Below the pieces are notes generated by a model. That model saw only the letters and a program-made list of their open reading frames with translations, searched no databases and had not been told where the DNA came from. From NCBI RefSeq assembly GCF_013466605.1, contig NZ_CP059162.1, positions 5,580,001 to 5,644,000 of the forward strand: a stretch of DNA of 64,000 bases. The letters are read 5' to 3'. Each line of letters starts with the position of its first letter. Positions within the stretch are counted from its first letter, which is position 1. The position numbers and the translations under genes were made by a program. Below are positions 33,538 to 44,698 of this stretch, piece by piece. The stretch comes from Pseudomonas chlororaphis subsp. aurantiaca. Lineage in GTDB: Bacteria; Pseudomonadota; Gammaproteobacteria; Pseudomonadales; Pseudomonadaceae.

Positions 33538-36500
33538 AGGGCCACGGCTCGATCTCCGCCTGGTGCGTCGATCATCCGGTCGCCACCCTGCTGCTGACCT
33601 TCGCCCTGGTGCTGCTGGGCGCCATCGCCTTTCCCCGGCTGCCCATCGCCCCGCTGCCGGAAGCCGAATTCCCGACCATCCAGGTCTCCGCGCAGTTGCC
33701 CGGCGCCAGCCCGGAAACCATGGCCTCTTCGGTGGCCACGCCGCTGGAGGTGCAGTTCAGCGCCATCCCCGGCATGACCCAGATGACCTCCAGCAGCGCC
33801 CTGGGCTCGACCATCCTGACCCTGCAGTTCACCCTCGACAAGAGCATCGACACCGCCGCCCAGGAAGTGCAGGCGGCGATCAACACCGCTTCGGGCAAGC
33901 TGCCCAACGACATGCCGAGCCTGCCCACCTGGCGCAAGGTCAACCCGGCGGACAGCCCGGTGCTGATCCTCAGCATCAGCTCCACGCAGATGCCCGGCAC
34001 TGAACTGAGCGACTACGTGGAAACCCTGCTGGCCCGGCAGATCAGCCAGATCGACGGCGTTGGCCTGATCAACATCACCGGCCAGCAACGCCCGGCGATC
34101 CGCGTCCAGGCCTCGCCCGACCGGCTGGCAGCCATCGGCCTGACCCTGGCCGATATCCGCGTCGCCCTGCAGCAGGCCAGCCTCAACCTGGCCAAGGGCG
34201 CGCTGTATGGCGAATCGAGCATCTCGACCCTGTCGACCAACGACCAGCTGTTCCATCCCGATGACTACGGCCAGTTGATCGTCTCCTACAAGAACGGCGC
34301 ACCGGTGCAGCTCAAGGATGTCGCCCGGGTCATCAGCGGCCCGGAAAACGCCTATGTGCAGGCCTGGTCCAACGACCAGCCGGGGCTCAACCTGGTGATC
34401 TTCCGCCAGCCGGGAGCCAACATCGTCGACACCGTGGACCGTATCCAAAGCGAGTTGCCGCGCCTGGAAGCCATGCTGCCGGCCTCGGTGGACGTGACCG
34501 TGCTCTCGGACCGCACCAAGACCATCCGCGCGTCCTTGCACGAAGTGGAAATCACCCTGCTGATCGCGGTGTTGCTGGTGGTGGCGGTAATGGCGCTGTT
34601 CCTGCGCCAGCTGTCGGCGACGCTGATCGTCTCCAGCGTGCTCGGGGTGTCGCTGGTGGCCAGCTTCGCGCTGATGTATGTGCTGGGCTTCAGCCTGAAC
34701 AACCTGACCCTGGTGGCGATCGTGATCTCGGTGGGTTTCGTGGTCGACGACGCGATTGTCGTGGTGGAGAACATCCATCGCCATCTGGAAGCCGGCGACG
34801 GCATGCGCGAGGCGGCGATCAAGGGCGCCGGCGAAATCGGCTTCACCGTGGTGTCCATCAGCTTCTCGCTGATCGCCGCGTTCATTCCCCTGCTGTTCAT
34901 GGGTGGCGTGGTCGGGCGACTGTTCAAGGAATTTGCCCTGACTGCCACCTCGACCATCCTGATTTCGGTGGTGGTGTCGCTGACCCTGGCGCCTACCCTG
35001 GCGGCGCTGTTCATGCGCGCCCCGACTCATCATCCTCACGATCGTCCGGGCTTCGGCGAACGCCTGCTGGCGTTCTACGAACGCGGGCTGCGCCGGGCGC
35101 TGGACCATCAGCGGCTGATGCTCGGCCTGTTCGGCCTGACCCTGGGCCTGGCCATCGCCGGCTATGTGTTCATTCCCAAGGGCTTCTTCCCGGTGCAGGA
35201 CACCGGCTTCGTACTGGGCACCAGCGAAGCGGCGGCCGACATCTCCTACCCGGACATGGTGGCAAAACACCTGGCCCTGGCGAAGATCCTCGGTGCCGAC
35301 CCGGCGGTGGAAACCTTCTCCCACTCGGTCGGCGTCACCGGCAATAACCAGACCATCGCCAACGGCCGCTTCTGGATCGCCCTCAAGGACCGCGGCCAGC
35401 GGGACGTTTCCGCCAGCCAGTTCATCGACCGCATTCGCCCGCAGCTGGCCAGGGTCCCGGGCATCGTCCTGTACCTGCGGGCCGGCCAGGACATCAACCT
35501 CAGCTCCGGGCCGAGCCGCAGCCAGTACCAGTACGTGCTCAAGAGCAACGACGGGCCGACGCTGAATACCTGGACCCAGCGCCTGACGGAAAAACTGCGG
35601 GCCAACCCGGCCTTTCGCGACCTGTCCAACGACCTGCAACTGGGCAGCAGCATCACCCATATCAGCATCGACCGCAGCGCCGCGGCGCGTTTCGGCCTGA
35701 CCGCCACCGATGTCGACGAAGCGCTCTACGACGCCTTCGGCCAGCGCCAGGTCAACGAGTTCCAGACCGAGACCAACCAATACAACGTGATCCTCGAACT
35801 GGACGCCAGGCAACGTGGCAAGGCCGAAAGCCTGAATTACTTCTACCTGCGCTCGCCCCTGAGCGGCGAGATGGTGCCGCTGTCGGCGCTGGCCAAGGTC
35901 GATCCGCCCACCGTCGGCCCGCTGTCCATCGCCCACGACGGCATGTTCCCGGCCGCCAACCTATCGTTCAACCTGGCGCCCGGCGTGGCCCTGGGTGATG
36001 CGGTGATCATGCTCGAGCAGGCGAAAAACCAGATCGGCATGCCCGCCTCCATTGCCGGCAACTTCCAGGGCGCGGCCCAGGCCTTCCAGAGTTCCCTGGC
36101 CAGCCAGCCGTGGCTGATCCTCGCGGCGCTGGTGGCGGTGTACATCATCCTCGGCGTGCTCTACGAGAGCTTCGTCCATCCGCTGACCATCATTTCCACC
36201 CTGCCCTCGGCCGGCCTCGGCGCGTTGATCATGCTCTGGCTGCTGGGCCAGGACTTCTCGATCATGGCCCTGATCGGCCTGGTGCTGCTGATCGGCATCG
36301 TCAAGAAAAACGGCATCCTGATGATCGACTTCGCCCTCGAAGCCCAGCGCAAGGGCGGGCTGTCGCCACAGGAGGCGATCTACCAGGCCTGTATCACCCG
36401 TTTCCGGCCGATCATCATGACCACCCTCGCAGCCCTGCTCGGCGCCCTGCCGCTGATGCTCGGCTATGGCGCCGGCGCGGAGCTGCGCCAGCCACTGGGG

Positions 36501-36629
36501 ATCGCCGTGGTCGGTGGCCTGCTGGTGAGCCAGGCGCTGACGCTGTTCACCACTCCAGTCATATACTTGTGGCTCGAGCGGCTATTCCATCGGCCCACAC
36601 CAGCGCCAGCGCTGGCAAGCACATCCTGA
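33534..36629 (+). CDS. RND-family efflux pump, inner membrane transporter
   Basis: 1031 aa, full length for HAE-1 type RND pumps, twelve membrane helices with two large periplasmic loops. The proton-relay aspartates are D405/D406 in FVVDDAIVVVENI, and the partner Lys in VLLIGIVKKNG (helix 10) is present. It exports drugs or other small molecules by proton antiport. Coupled to the adaptor by a 4-bp overlap and followed 9 bp later by the response regulator gene. No outer membrane factor gene is present, so it must borrow one. Confidence 0.92.
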   Translation: MKGHGSISAWCVDHPVATLLLTFALVLLGAIAFPRLPIAPLPEAEFPTIQVSAQLPGASPETMASSVATPLEVQFSAIPGMTQMTSSSALGSTILTLQFTLDKSIDTAAQEVQAAINTASGKLPNDMPSLPTWRKVNPADSPVLILSISSTQMPGTELSDYVETLLARQISQIDGVGLINITGQQRPAIRVQASPDRLAAIGLTLADIRVALQQASLNLAKGALYGESSISTLSTNDQLFHPDDYGQLIVSYKNGAPVQLKDVARVISGPENAYVQAWSNDQPGLNLVIFRQPGANIVDTVDRIQSELPRLEAMLPASVDVTVLSDRTKTIRASLHEVEITLLIAVLLVVAVMALFLRQLSATLIVSSVLGVSLVASFALMYVLGFSLNNLTLVAIVISVGFVVDDAIVVVENIHRHLEAGDGMREAAIKGAGEIGFTVVSISFSLIAAFIPLLFMGGVVGRLFKEFALTATSTILISVVVSLTLAPTLAALFMRAPTHHPHDRPGFGERLLAFYERGLRRALDHQRLMLGLFGLTLGLAIAGYVFIPKGFFPVQDTGFVLGTSEAAADISYPDMVAKHLALAKILGADPAVETFSHSVGVTGNNQTIANGRFWIALKDRGQRDVSASQFIDRIRPQLARVPGIVLYLRAGQDINLSSGPSRSQYQYVLKSNDGPTLNTWTQRLTEKLRANPAFRDLSNDLQLGSSITHISIDRSAAARFGLTATDVDEALYDAFGQRQVNEFQTETNQYNVILELDARQRGKAESLNYFYLRSPLSGEMVPLSALAKVDPPTVGPLSIAHDGMFPAANLSFNLAPGVALGDAVIMLEQAKNQIGMPASIAGNFQGAAQAFQSSLASQPWLILAALVAVYIILGVLYESFVHPLTIISTLPSAGLGALIMLWLLGQDFSIMALIGLVLLIGIVKKNGILMIDFALEAQRKGGLSPQEAIYQACITRFRPIIMTTLAALLGALPLMLGYGAGAELRQPLGIAVVGGLLVSQALTLFTTPVIYLWLERLFHRPTPAPALASTS

Positions 36630-36638
36630 GGCGGGGTC

Positions 36639-37316
36639 ATGCGCGTTCTGATTATCGAAGACGAAGAAAAAACCGCAGACTATCTGCACCGCGGACTGAC
36701 CGAACAAGGCTACACCGTGGACCTCGCGCGCGACGGCGTCGAGGGCCTGCACCTGGCGCTGGAAAGCGACTACGCGGTGATCGTGCTCGACGTGATGCTG
36801 CCCGGCATCGACGGCTTCGGCGTGTTGCGGGCCCTGCGCGCGCGCAAGCAGACGCCGGTGATCATGCTCACCGCCCGCGAGCGCGTCGAAGACCGCATCA
36901 AGGGCCTGCGCGACGGCGCCGACGACTACCTGGGCAAGCCCTTTTCCTTCCTCGAACTGGTGGCGCGCCTGCAGGCCTTGACCCGTCGCAGCGGTGGTCA
37001 CGAACCGGTGCAGATCAGCATCGCCGACCTGTGGATCGACCTGATCAGCCGCAAGGCCAGCCGCGCCGGCACGCGCCTGGACCTGACCGCCAAGGAGTTC
37101 TCGTTGCTCAGCGTGCTCGCCCGGCGCCAGGGCGAGATCCTGTCGAAAACCGCGATCGCCGAGATGGTCTGGGACATCAACTTCGACAGCGACGCCAACG
37201 TCGTCGAAGTGGCGATCAAGCGCCTGCGGGCCAAGCTCGACGGGCCATTCGAACAGAAACTGCTGCACACCATCCGCGGCATGGGTTACGTGCTGGAGAA
37301 CCGCGGTGCCTCGTAA
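36639..37316 (+). CDS. OmpR/PhoB-type response regulator (heavy-metal type)
   Basis: 225 aa. Receiver domain with acidic pocket EDEE (7-10), phosphorylation site D51 and K100, then a winged-helix DNA-binding domain ending HTIRGMGYVLE. The sequence is closest in style to CopR/CusR. It overlaps the kinase gene by 11 bp and sits directly behind the pump genes, so it likely controls this operon in response to a periplasmic signal. Confidence 0.92.
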   Translation: MRVLIIEDEEKTADYLHRGLTEQGYTVDLARDGVEGLHLALESDYAVIVLDVMLPGIDGFGVLRALRARKQTPVIMLTARERVEDRIKGLRDGADDYLGKPFSFLELVARLQALTRRSGGHEPVQISIADLWIDLISRKASRAGTRLDLTAKEFSLLSVLARRQGEILSKTAIAEMVWDINFDSDANVVEVAIKRLRAKLDGPFEQKLLHTIRGMGYVLENRGAS

Positions 37317-38670
37317 CTCGATTGCCCTGCGCCTGAGCGGGCTGTTCACCCTGGTCGCCCTGCTGATCTTCCTGCTGATCGGCGGCGCGCTCTATCAACA
37401 GGTGGACAAGGGCCTGGGCCTGCTGCCCGAGGCCGAACTGGACGCGCGCTACAGCGTGCTGGAATCGGCCCTGACGCGCTTCGGCAACCCGGAGCACTGG
37501 GCCAAGATCAACAACAAGCTCAAGCTGCTCAGCGAAGAAGACAAGCGCATCCGTTTCTGGGTGGTCAGCGGCGACCCCGCCTACGAATACGGCAACCCCG
37601 CCCCGCAGATCCGCCGCTTCGCCCAGGGCCCGCTGGGCATGCGCGACCTGACCCTGCCCGGGCATCCCTATCCGCTGAAAGTGCTGGTCAGCCAGCTACC
37701 GGCCAAGGAGCTGCGCCCGCCGCTGCGCTTTCTGATCGCCATCGACACCGAGACCTTCTACGAGACCCAGCACCAGCTGTTGATTGCCCTGATCAGCCTG
37801 GCCATCGTCGGCGTGTTGCTGGCCTCGGCGCTGGGTTACTGGGTGGCGCGCATCGGCCTCAAGCCCTTGATCGGGCTGTCCGAAGAGGCCCAGCGCCTGG
37901 CCCCGCCGAGGCTTTCCGGGCGCTTGCAGCTGTCGTCGCTGCCGCCGGAGCTGACGCAGTTCGCCAACTCGTTCAACTCGACCCTGGAGAGGGTGGAACA
38001 GGCCTATTCGCGCCTGGAATCCTTCAATGCCGACGTCGCCCACGAACTGCGCTCGCCGCTGACCAACCTGATCGGCCAGACCCAGGTGGCGCTGACCCGC
38101 GGGCGTTCCGCCGAGCATTATTTCGAGGTGCTGCAATCCAATCTCGAAGAGCTGGAACGACTGCGCTCGATCATCAACGACATGCTGTTCCTGGCCAGCG
38201 CCGACCAGGGCAGCAAGGCCACCAAGCTCACCAGCACCTCCCTGGCCAGCGAAGTGGCAACCACCCTGGACTACCTCGACTTCATCCTCGAAGACGCCCA
38301 GGTCAAGGTCGAGGTGCGCGGCGATGCCCAGGTGCAGATCGAGATCGCCCACCTGCGCCGGGCGCTGATCAACCTGTTGAGCAATGCCGTGCAGCACACC
38401 GAACCCGGGCAGGTGATCCAGGTACAGATCGATGTGCAGGAACACCAGGTAGCCATCGCCGTGAGCAACCCTGGCCAGGCCATCGCCCGCGAACATCTGC
38501 CACGGCTGTTCGAGCGCTTCTACCGGGTCGACGCCTCCCGCAGCAACAGCGGCGCCAACCACGGCCTGGGGCTGGCGATCGTCAAGGCCATCGCCCTGAT
38601 GCACGGCGGCGACGTGTTCGTGCGCAGCGATGACGGCATGAATACCTTCGGCATCTACCTGCCGATCTGA
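37306..38670 (+). CDS. Heavy-metal-type sensor histidine kinase
   Basis: 454 aa, start GTG inside the regulator gene. Two membrane helices (about 8-28 and 152-180) flank a periplasmic domain, then HAMP, the dimerisation/phosphorylation box ADVAHELRSPLTN with H246, N box NLLSNAVQHT and G box NHGLGLAIVK. CusS-like. It phosphorylates the response regulator upstream. The signal is not deducible; copper or another metal is possible. Confidence 0.9.
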   Translation: MPRNSIALRLSGLFTLVALLIFLLIGGALYQQVDKGLGLLPEAELDARYSVLESALTRFGNPEHWAKINNKLKLLSEEDKRIRFWVVSGDPAYEYGNPAPQIRRFAQGPLGMRDLTLPGHPYPLKVLVSQLPAKELRPPLRFLIAIDTETFYETQHQLLIALISLAIVGVLLASALGYWVARIGLKPLIGLSEEAQRLAPPRLSGRLQLSSLPPELTQFANSFNSTLERVEQAYSRLESFNADVAHELRSPLTNLIGQTQVALTRGRSAEHYFEVLQSNLEELERLRSIINDMLFLASADQGSKATKLTSTSLASEVATTLDYLDFILEDAQVKVEVRGDAQVQIEIAHLRRALINLLSNAVQHTEPGQVIQVQIDVQEHQVAIAVSNPGQAIAREHLPRLFERFYRVDASRSNSGANHGLGLAIVKAIALMHGGDVFVRSDDGMNTFGIYLPI

Positions 38671-38904
38671 GCCCTCCTCTTCTTCCGCAGGAGCAGCCGA
38701 TCGACGCTCGATTGCTCGCGATGGCGGCATGTCAGATGCACCGCATTGACTGCATCGCCGGCAAGTCTGGTTCCTGCAGAAGCGGTGTCAACTATTGCTT
38801 TTGGTGTAACAGTGCTTATCCTGTTCGGCGCTTTTTCCAGCAGCCCTGAAGTTATATTTTTGTCGCACCTAATTTGAACTTGCTCTGCAAGAAGGTCTTC
38901 AGAA

Positions 38905-39129
38905 ATGTCCAACAGTATGGGTATTGCCAGCGCCTTTGTTTTGTCCTCCCTGTTCTTGGCCCCTATGGCCATGGCCGAAGAATCGCAGACTTTCGCCGCG
39001 CATAACGCTGCACGTGCCGCTGCATTCCAGGACGCCCAGGAAGCGCTGGCTGCCAAGCAACAGAACAGCGGGAAGCCGCAGAACATCACGGCGGAACAAC
39101 GCCAGCCGGAAGTTCGGAAAGACAGCTGA
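38905..39129 (+). CDS. Small exported peptide
   Basis: 74 aa: signal peptide (cleavage after MAMA, about residue 24) and a short, Ala/Gln-rich helical mature part of about 50 residues. A perfect terminator follows at 39194. Probably real because of the signal peptide, ribosome site GAAGG and terminator. No family recognised. Confidence 0.65.
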   Translation: MSNSMGIASAFVLSSLFLAPMAMAEESQTFAAHNAARAAAFQDAQEALAAKQQNSGKPQNITAEQRQPEVRKDS

Positions 39130-39193
39130 TACCCGCTACCGACTCGTTTCCCTCGACAACTTCTCTGCTCTACCCCCTGGAGTAAGTTGTCTT

Positions 39194-39222
39194 AAAGCCG
39201 CTGATAACAGCGGCTTTTTTTT
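39194..39222 (+). terminator. Intrinsic terminator after the small exported peptide gene
   Basis: AAAGCCGCTG / CAGCGGCTTT stem, ATAA loop, then a run of T. Confidence 0.9.
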
Positions 39223-39321
39223 GCCATGTAGAACCGACTGTTTCATTCGTTTCACCCAGAACAAGAAACACCCGAATCGACAATAACAACTGTCATCATT
39301 CATCCAAGGAGCTTTATACCG

Positions 39322-40641
39322 GTGAAGGTCACTTCAACTCTCAGCCCGTTGTTCATTGCAATGGCTGCAACTATCGCCCCCTGTGCCCAGGCGGCCGATC
39401 AGGCCAGCCCCGAAGGCTTCGTCGAAGGCGCAAGCCTCAAGCTCAACGCCCGCAACTACTACATGAATCGCAACCGCCACCAGCAGAACGATGACAACAT
39501 CGAGTGGGGCCAGGGTTTTCTGGGGATCTTCGAGTCGGGTTATACCCCGGGTACGGTCGGTTTCGGCCTCGATGCCAACGCCATGCTCGGCTTGAAACTC
39601 GATGGCGGTGGCGGTACCGACGGCTCGAGCATCCTGCCGGTCAGCGATGGCAACGGCAAAGCCCCGACGTCGTTCTCCACCGCTGGCGCCACCCTGAAAA
39701 TCCGCGCCTTCGACACCGAGCTCAAGGCCGGCGACCTGTTCCTCAACAATCCGGTGATCGCCGGCGGCCAGAGCCGCATGCTGCCGCAGACCTTCCGCGG
39801 GGTTAGCCTGACCAACCACAGCTTCGATGGCTGGCTGTTCGAAGGCGGCCAGGCCAGTTTCACCAAGCTCTACAACCAGAGCGGCCGCCAGCGTATCGAC
39901 ACGGCCTACGGCAAACTGCTGGACGGCGACGAAAGCCGCCACCTGAACTGGGCCGGCGTGGCCTGGAGCGGCGTGAGCGGGTTGATCAGCAGCCTGTACG
40001 CCGCCGAACTCAAGGACATCTGGAACCAGTACTACTACGACCTCGACTACAGCTATGCGCTGAACGAGTTGGTGACCCTGAACCCGGGCCTGCACTTCTA
40101 TCACACCCAGGACACCGGCGACGCGCTGCTGGGCGACATCGACAACAACACCTACAGCCTGCATTTCACCCTGGGCGTGGGCCATCACAGCCTCACCGCC
40201 GCCTACCAGCGGGTGAACGGCAACACACCGTTCGACTACATCAACCAGGGCGACAGCATCTACCTGGATAACTCCCAGCAGTATTCGGATTTCAACGGCC
40301 CCAACGAGCGCTCGTGGAAACTCAAGTACGCCTACGACTTCGCCGGCCTCGGCCTGCCGGGCCTGACGTCGGCGCTCTCCTACTCGCGCGGCGAGCTGGA
40401 CCTGACCAAGGTCGATCCGCACAGCCGTGGCTACGCCCACTGGTACAGCGCCGGCGGCGAGCACGCCAAGCACTGGGAACGCGACCTTGACCTCAAGTAC
40501 GTGGTGCAGGGTGGCAAGGCCAAGGACCTGGCGGTCCGCCTGCAGTGGGCCACCAACCGTGGCGGCAACGGTTATGGCGCGCTGGACAACGACACCGACG
40601 AATACCGGGTGATCGTCGATTACCCATTCAATGTGCTCTAA
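39322..40641 (+). CDS. OprD-family outer membrane porin
   Basis: 439 aa from a GTG start with AAGGAGC upstream. Signal peptide (cleavage near AQAAD), then an 18-strand beta-barrel pattern: [19 protein letters not shown] at the N-terminus and [13 protein letters not shown] at the end are typical of the family. It admits basic amino acids, peptides or small carboxylates; the exact substrate of this member is not predictable. Confidence 0.9.
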   Translation: MKVTSTLSPLFIAMAATIAPCAQAADQASPEGFVEGASLKLNARNYYMNRNRHQQNDDNIEWGQGFLGIFESGYTPGTVGFGLDANAMLGLKLDGGGGTDGSSILPVSDGNGKAPTSFSTAGATLKIRAFDTELKAGDLFLNNPVIAGGQSRMLPQTFRGVSLTNHSFDGWLFEGGQASFTKLYNQSGRQRIDTAYGKLLDGDESRHLNWAGVAWSGVSGLISSLYAAELKDIWNQYYYDLDYSYALNELVTLNPGLHFYHTQDTGDALLGDIDNNTYSLHFTLGVGHHSLTAAYQRVNGNTPFDYINQGDSIYLDNSQQYSDFNGPNERSWKLKYAYDFAGLGLPGLTSALSYSRGELDLTKVDPHSRGYAHWYSAGGEHAKHWERDLDLKYVVQGGKAKDLAVRLQWATNRGGNGYGALDNDTDEYRVIVDYPFNVL

Positions 40642-40653
40642 GCGCCAGTCAGC

Positions 40654-40687
40654 AAAAGGCCAGCATCATTTTGCTGGCCTTTTTTTT
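40654..40687 (+). terminator. Intrinsic terminator of the porin gene
   Basis: AAAAGGCCAGC / GCTGGCCTTTT stem, ATCATTTT loop, long T-run; 12 bp after the stop. Confidence 0.92.
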
Positions 40688-40794
40688 GTCTGCGATTTAT
40701 ACATGCGCCCGCAGGCGCGATCGGTCTCTGCAACTCTGCTCGCTTCACCCGAAACACCCTTATAGAAAACGTACACAACGCAGAAGTCAGAACC

Positions 40795-42285
40795 ATGAGT
40801 GTGAGTAGTGCGACACCCCGCAACGCGACCACTTCGACCCGGTCGGAAAGGATGCTGATTCTTGGAAGCTCATTGATGGTCATCTCCATCCTGAGCATCG
40901 TGACCTTCTTGCTGATTCGCGAACGCGGCAGCGCCGAAATGGCCGCCACCCGCGCGGCTTCCAACATCGTGCAATTGATCGACGCCGACGTGCTGCGCAA
41001 CGTCGAGCTGTACGACGTATCCCTGCGAGGCCTGATCAGCGCCTCGCAACGCGACGACCTGAAACAGGTCTCGCCGACCATTCGCCATATGGCGCTGTTC
41101 GACCGGGCCACCGCGGCGCCCTACAAGGGCAATATCCTGCTGCTCGACGCGCGCGGCGACGTGCTCGCCGACTCCACTTCGGCCGAACCGCGCAAGGGCA
41201 ACTTTGCCGATCAAGAGTATTTCCAATCCCATGTGAATAACCCCGATCCGGGCATGCTGATCAGCCGACCGTTCCGCGCCCGCTCGCCCGAGCAGGATTG
41301 GCGCATCAGTTTCAGCCGGCGGGTTTCCAGCGAGCGCGGGGAGTTCCTCGGCGTGGCCGAAGCGGCCATGCGCCTGGACTACTTCAGCCAGTTGTTCAAA
41401 AGCCTGAATGTCGGCCACGACAGCTCGGTCAACCTGATCAGTCGCGACGGTATCCTGTTGGCCCAGGAACCGCCGCGAGCGGACAACCTGATCGGCCAGA
41501 ACTTCAGCCAACGGCCCAATTTCATCCGCATCCTGCGCGAGGGAAACGGCAGCTTCAAAGGCATGTCCAGCACCCAGCAGCCGCGCCTGTACACCTTCTC
41601 CCAGGTCGGGGACCTGCCGCTGATCGTGATCGTGGCGCTCTCCAGCAATGAAGTATTCGCCTCCTGGCAGCGCACCGCGCTGGTGGTCGGCGGCGCCACC
41701 GGTGCGCTGTGCCTGGGCCTGCTGTGGCTGACCTGGCTGCTGTGCCGGGAATTGCGCCGACGCCAGAGCGCCGAGCAGGAACTCGCGCAACTGGCGGCCA
41801 CCGATGCCCTCACTGGCCTCGACAACCGTCGCAGCCTGGATCAGACCCTGGCTCGCGAATGGGGACGTGCGCAGCGCTCCCATAGTGCGCTGTCGCTGCT
41901 GATGTTGGACGTGGATCACTTCAAGGCCTTCAACGACCGCTACGGCCACCCCCTCGGCGATGAAGCCCTGCGCATCGTCGCCCGGGTGATCAGTGACAAT
42001 ATCCGGCGCCCCGGTGACCTGGCCGCACGCTATGGTGGCGAAGAGTTCGCCGTGGTCCTGCCGGAGACTGACAACGAGGGCGCCCGGCGTATCGCCGAGC
42101 ATATTCGCCTGGCGATCGAGCGCCTGCCGCCGATCCAGGATGGCGCCTCGCCGATCACCATCAGCATCGGCCTCAGCACCTGGGCGGGCACGCCGAAGTC
42201 CAGCCTGAAAGCGCTGTGCTCGATGGCCGACAAAGCGCTGTACCAGGCCAAGGCCGAGGGGCGAAACCGGGTGGTAGCGGGCTGA
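40795..42285 (+). CDS. Membrane diguanylate cyclase (dCACHE-GGDEF)
   Basis: 496 aa. Membrane helix about 20-41, periplasmic dCACHE-like sensor about 50-290, second helix about 295-320, and a GGDEF domain. The active site is GGEEF (414-418), with the inhibitory I-site RPGD (405-408) five residues ahead. It makes c-di-GMP under feedback control after sensing a periplasmic ligand. Stands alone between the porin and lpxC. Confidence 0.92.
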   Translation: MSVSSATPRNATTSTRSERMLILGSSLMVISILSIVTFLLIRERGSAEMAATRAASNIVQLIDADVLRNVELYDVSLRGLISASQRDDLKQVSPTIRHMALFDRATAAPYKGNILLLDARGDVLADSTSAEPRKGNFADQEYFQSHVNNPDPGMLISRPFRARSPEQDWRISFSRRVSSERGEFLGVAEAAMRLDYFSQLFKSLNVGHDSSVNLISRDGILLAQEPPRADNLIGQNFSQRPNFIRILREGNGSFKGMSSTQQPRLYTFSQVGDLPLIVIVALSSNEVFASWQRTALVVGGATGALCLGLLWLTWLLCRELRRRQSAEQELAQLAATDALTGLDNRRSLDQTLAREWGRAQRSHSALSLLMLDVDHFKAFNDRYGHPLGDEALRIVARVISDNIRRPGDLAARYGGEEFAVVLPETDNEGARRIAEHIRLAIERLPPIQDGASPITISIGLSTWAGTPKSSLKALCSMADKALYQAKAEGRNRVVAG

Positions 42286-42363
42286 CCTCGCTTCTGCATG
42301 CCCTGCGCTGCCCGCAGGAACTACCTGCGACAACATCACTAGGCGCACAGAAACCTGCGGACA

Positions 42364-42393
42364 TAAAAAAAGGCCACCCGAAGGCAGCCTTTA
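42364..42393 (-). terminator. Intrinsic terminator after lpxC (end of the dcw transcript)
   Basis: AAAGGC (42369-42374) pairs with GCCTTT (42387-42392); on the minus strand a run of seven T follows. About 26 bp past the lpxC stop. Confidence 0.75.
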
Positions 42394-42418
42394 AAAACAA
42401 AAGGAAAGAGAGTGTTAG

Positions 42419-43366
<948 letters not shown>

Positions 43367-43442
43367 TCAACAAAGGCTGGCGATAATAACAGACCAGGCC
43401 TTTGCTGAACACCAATCACCCTAATACCCCTGATACATTCCA

Positions 43443-44633
43443 TCAATCGGCCTGGCGACGCAGGAAAGCCGGGATGTCCAGATAGTCCAGATCATCTTGC
43501 GGATTCAGCTTCGCCGCAGTCGCAGCACTGGCCTGGGCCTGGTTGCGCATGACGGTCGGACGGTCCAGATCACGGTAGTTGACCGACGGCAGTTCCTGAC
43601 GGGCAGGGGCTGGCGCCTGTGCAGCGGCCATGGAGGTTTGCACGGTATTGTCGATGACCTTCACAGGCTTCTCGATTTTCGCGCCCAGCCCCGTGGCAAC
43701 CACGGTCACGTGCAGCTCGTCGCGCATGTCCGGATCGATAACGGTACCGACCTTGACCATGGCGTGCTCGGAAGCGAAGGCTTCGATGATGCTACCCACG
43801 TCGGAGTACTCGCCCAGGGACAGGTCGGGACCTGCGGTGATGTTCACCAGGATGCCACGCGCGCCTTGCAGGTTCACATCTTCCAGCAGTGGGTTGCGGA
43901 TTGCCGCCTCGGTCGCTTCACGGGCACGGTTAGGACCGCTGGCGCAGCCAGTGCCCATCATCGCCATGCCCATTTCACTCATCACGGTACGTACGTCGGC
44001 GAAGTCGACGTTGATCATGCCCGGACGCTTGATGATGTCGGAAATACCGCGAACGGCACCGGCCAGAACGTCGTCGGCCTTGGCGAAAGCCGACAGCAGG
44101 CTGGCGTCCTTGCCGAGGATGGTCAGCAGCTTTTCGTTGGGAATGGTGATCAACGAATCGACGCTTTCGCTCAGCGCGCGGATGCCTTCATCGGCGATCT
44201 GCATACGCTTGCGGCCTTCGAACGGGAACGGACGAGTCACCACCGCAACGGTGAGGATGCCCATTTCCTTGGCCACTTCGGCGATGATCGGCGCGGCACC
44301 GGTACCGGTACCACCGCCCATGCCGGTCGTGATGAACACCATGTTGGTGCCCGCCAGCACTTCGGCGATACGCTCGCGGTCTTCCAGGGCGGCTTGACGG
44401 CCGACCTCAGGATTGGCGCCAGCACCCAGGCCCTTGGTCACGCCGGTACCCAGTTGCAGGATGGTCCGCGCGCCGATGTTTTTCAGCGCTTGAGCATCAG
44501 TGTTGGCGCAGATGAATTCGACGCCTTCGATGTTGCTCTTGACCATGTGATTGACGGCGTTGCCGCCGCCACCGCCAACACCGATAACCTTGATTACCGG
44601 ACTTGCGGGGACGTTGTCTACGAGTTCGAACAT
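43443..44633 (-). CDS. ftsZ: Cell division GTPase FtsZ
   Basis: 396 aa. Tubulin signature GGGTGTGAAP and the T7 loop around NVDFADVRTVM; C-terminal tail DYLDIPAFLRRQAD is the peptide that binds FtsA and ZipA. It polymerises into the Z-ring at midcell. 65 bp after ftsA. Confidence 0.98.
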   Translation of the reverse strand: MFELVDNVPASPVIKVIGVGGGGGNAVNHMVKSNIEGVEFICANTDAQALKNIGARTILQLGTGVTKGLGAGANPEVGRQAALEDRERIAEVLAGTNMVFITTGMGGGTGTGAAPIIAEVAKEMGILTVAVVTRPFPFEGRKRMQIADEGIRALSESVDSLITIPNEKLLTILGKDASLLSAFAKADDVLAGAVRGISDIIKRPGMINVDFADVRTVMSEMGMAMMGTGCASGPNRAREATEAAIRNPLLEDVNLQGARGILVNITAGPDLSLGEYSDVGSIIEAFASEHAMVKVGTVIDPDMRDELHVTVVATGLGAKIEKPVKVIDNTVQTSMAAAQAPAPARQELPSVNYRDLDRPTVMRNQAQASAATAAKLNPQDDLDYLDIPAFLRRQAD

Positions 44634-44698
44634 TTTCCCTCTCCTTTCATTTCTCTAGTTTTTTCGCCTACTGCTTACAACGGTGTTGCGGTAAATCT

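Noticed and set aside
33384..35936. 850-codon open frame on the minus strand
   Set aside because: Antisense to the RND pump gene; composition is that of a codon-position shadow and there is no family signature.
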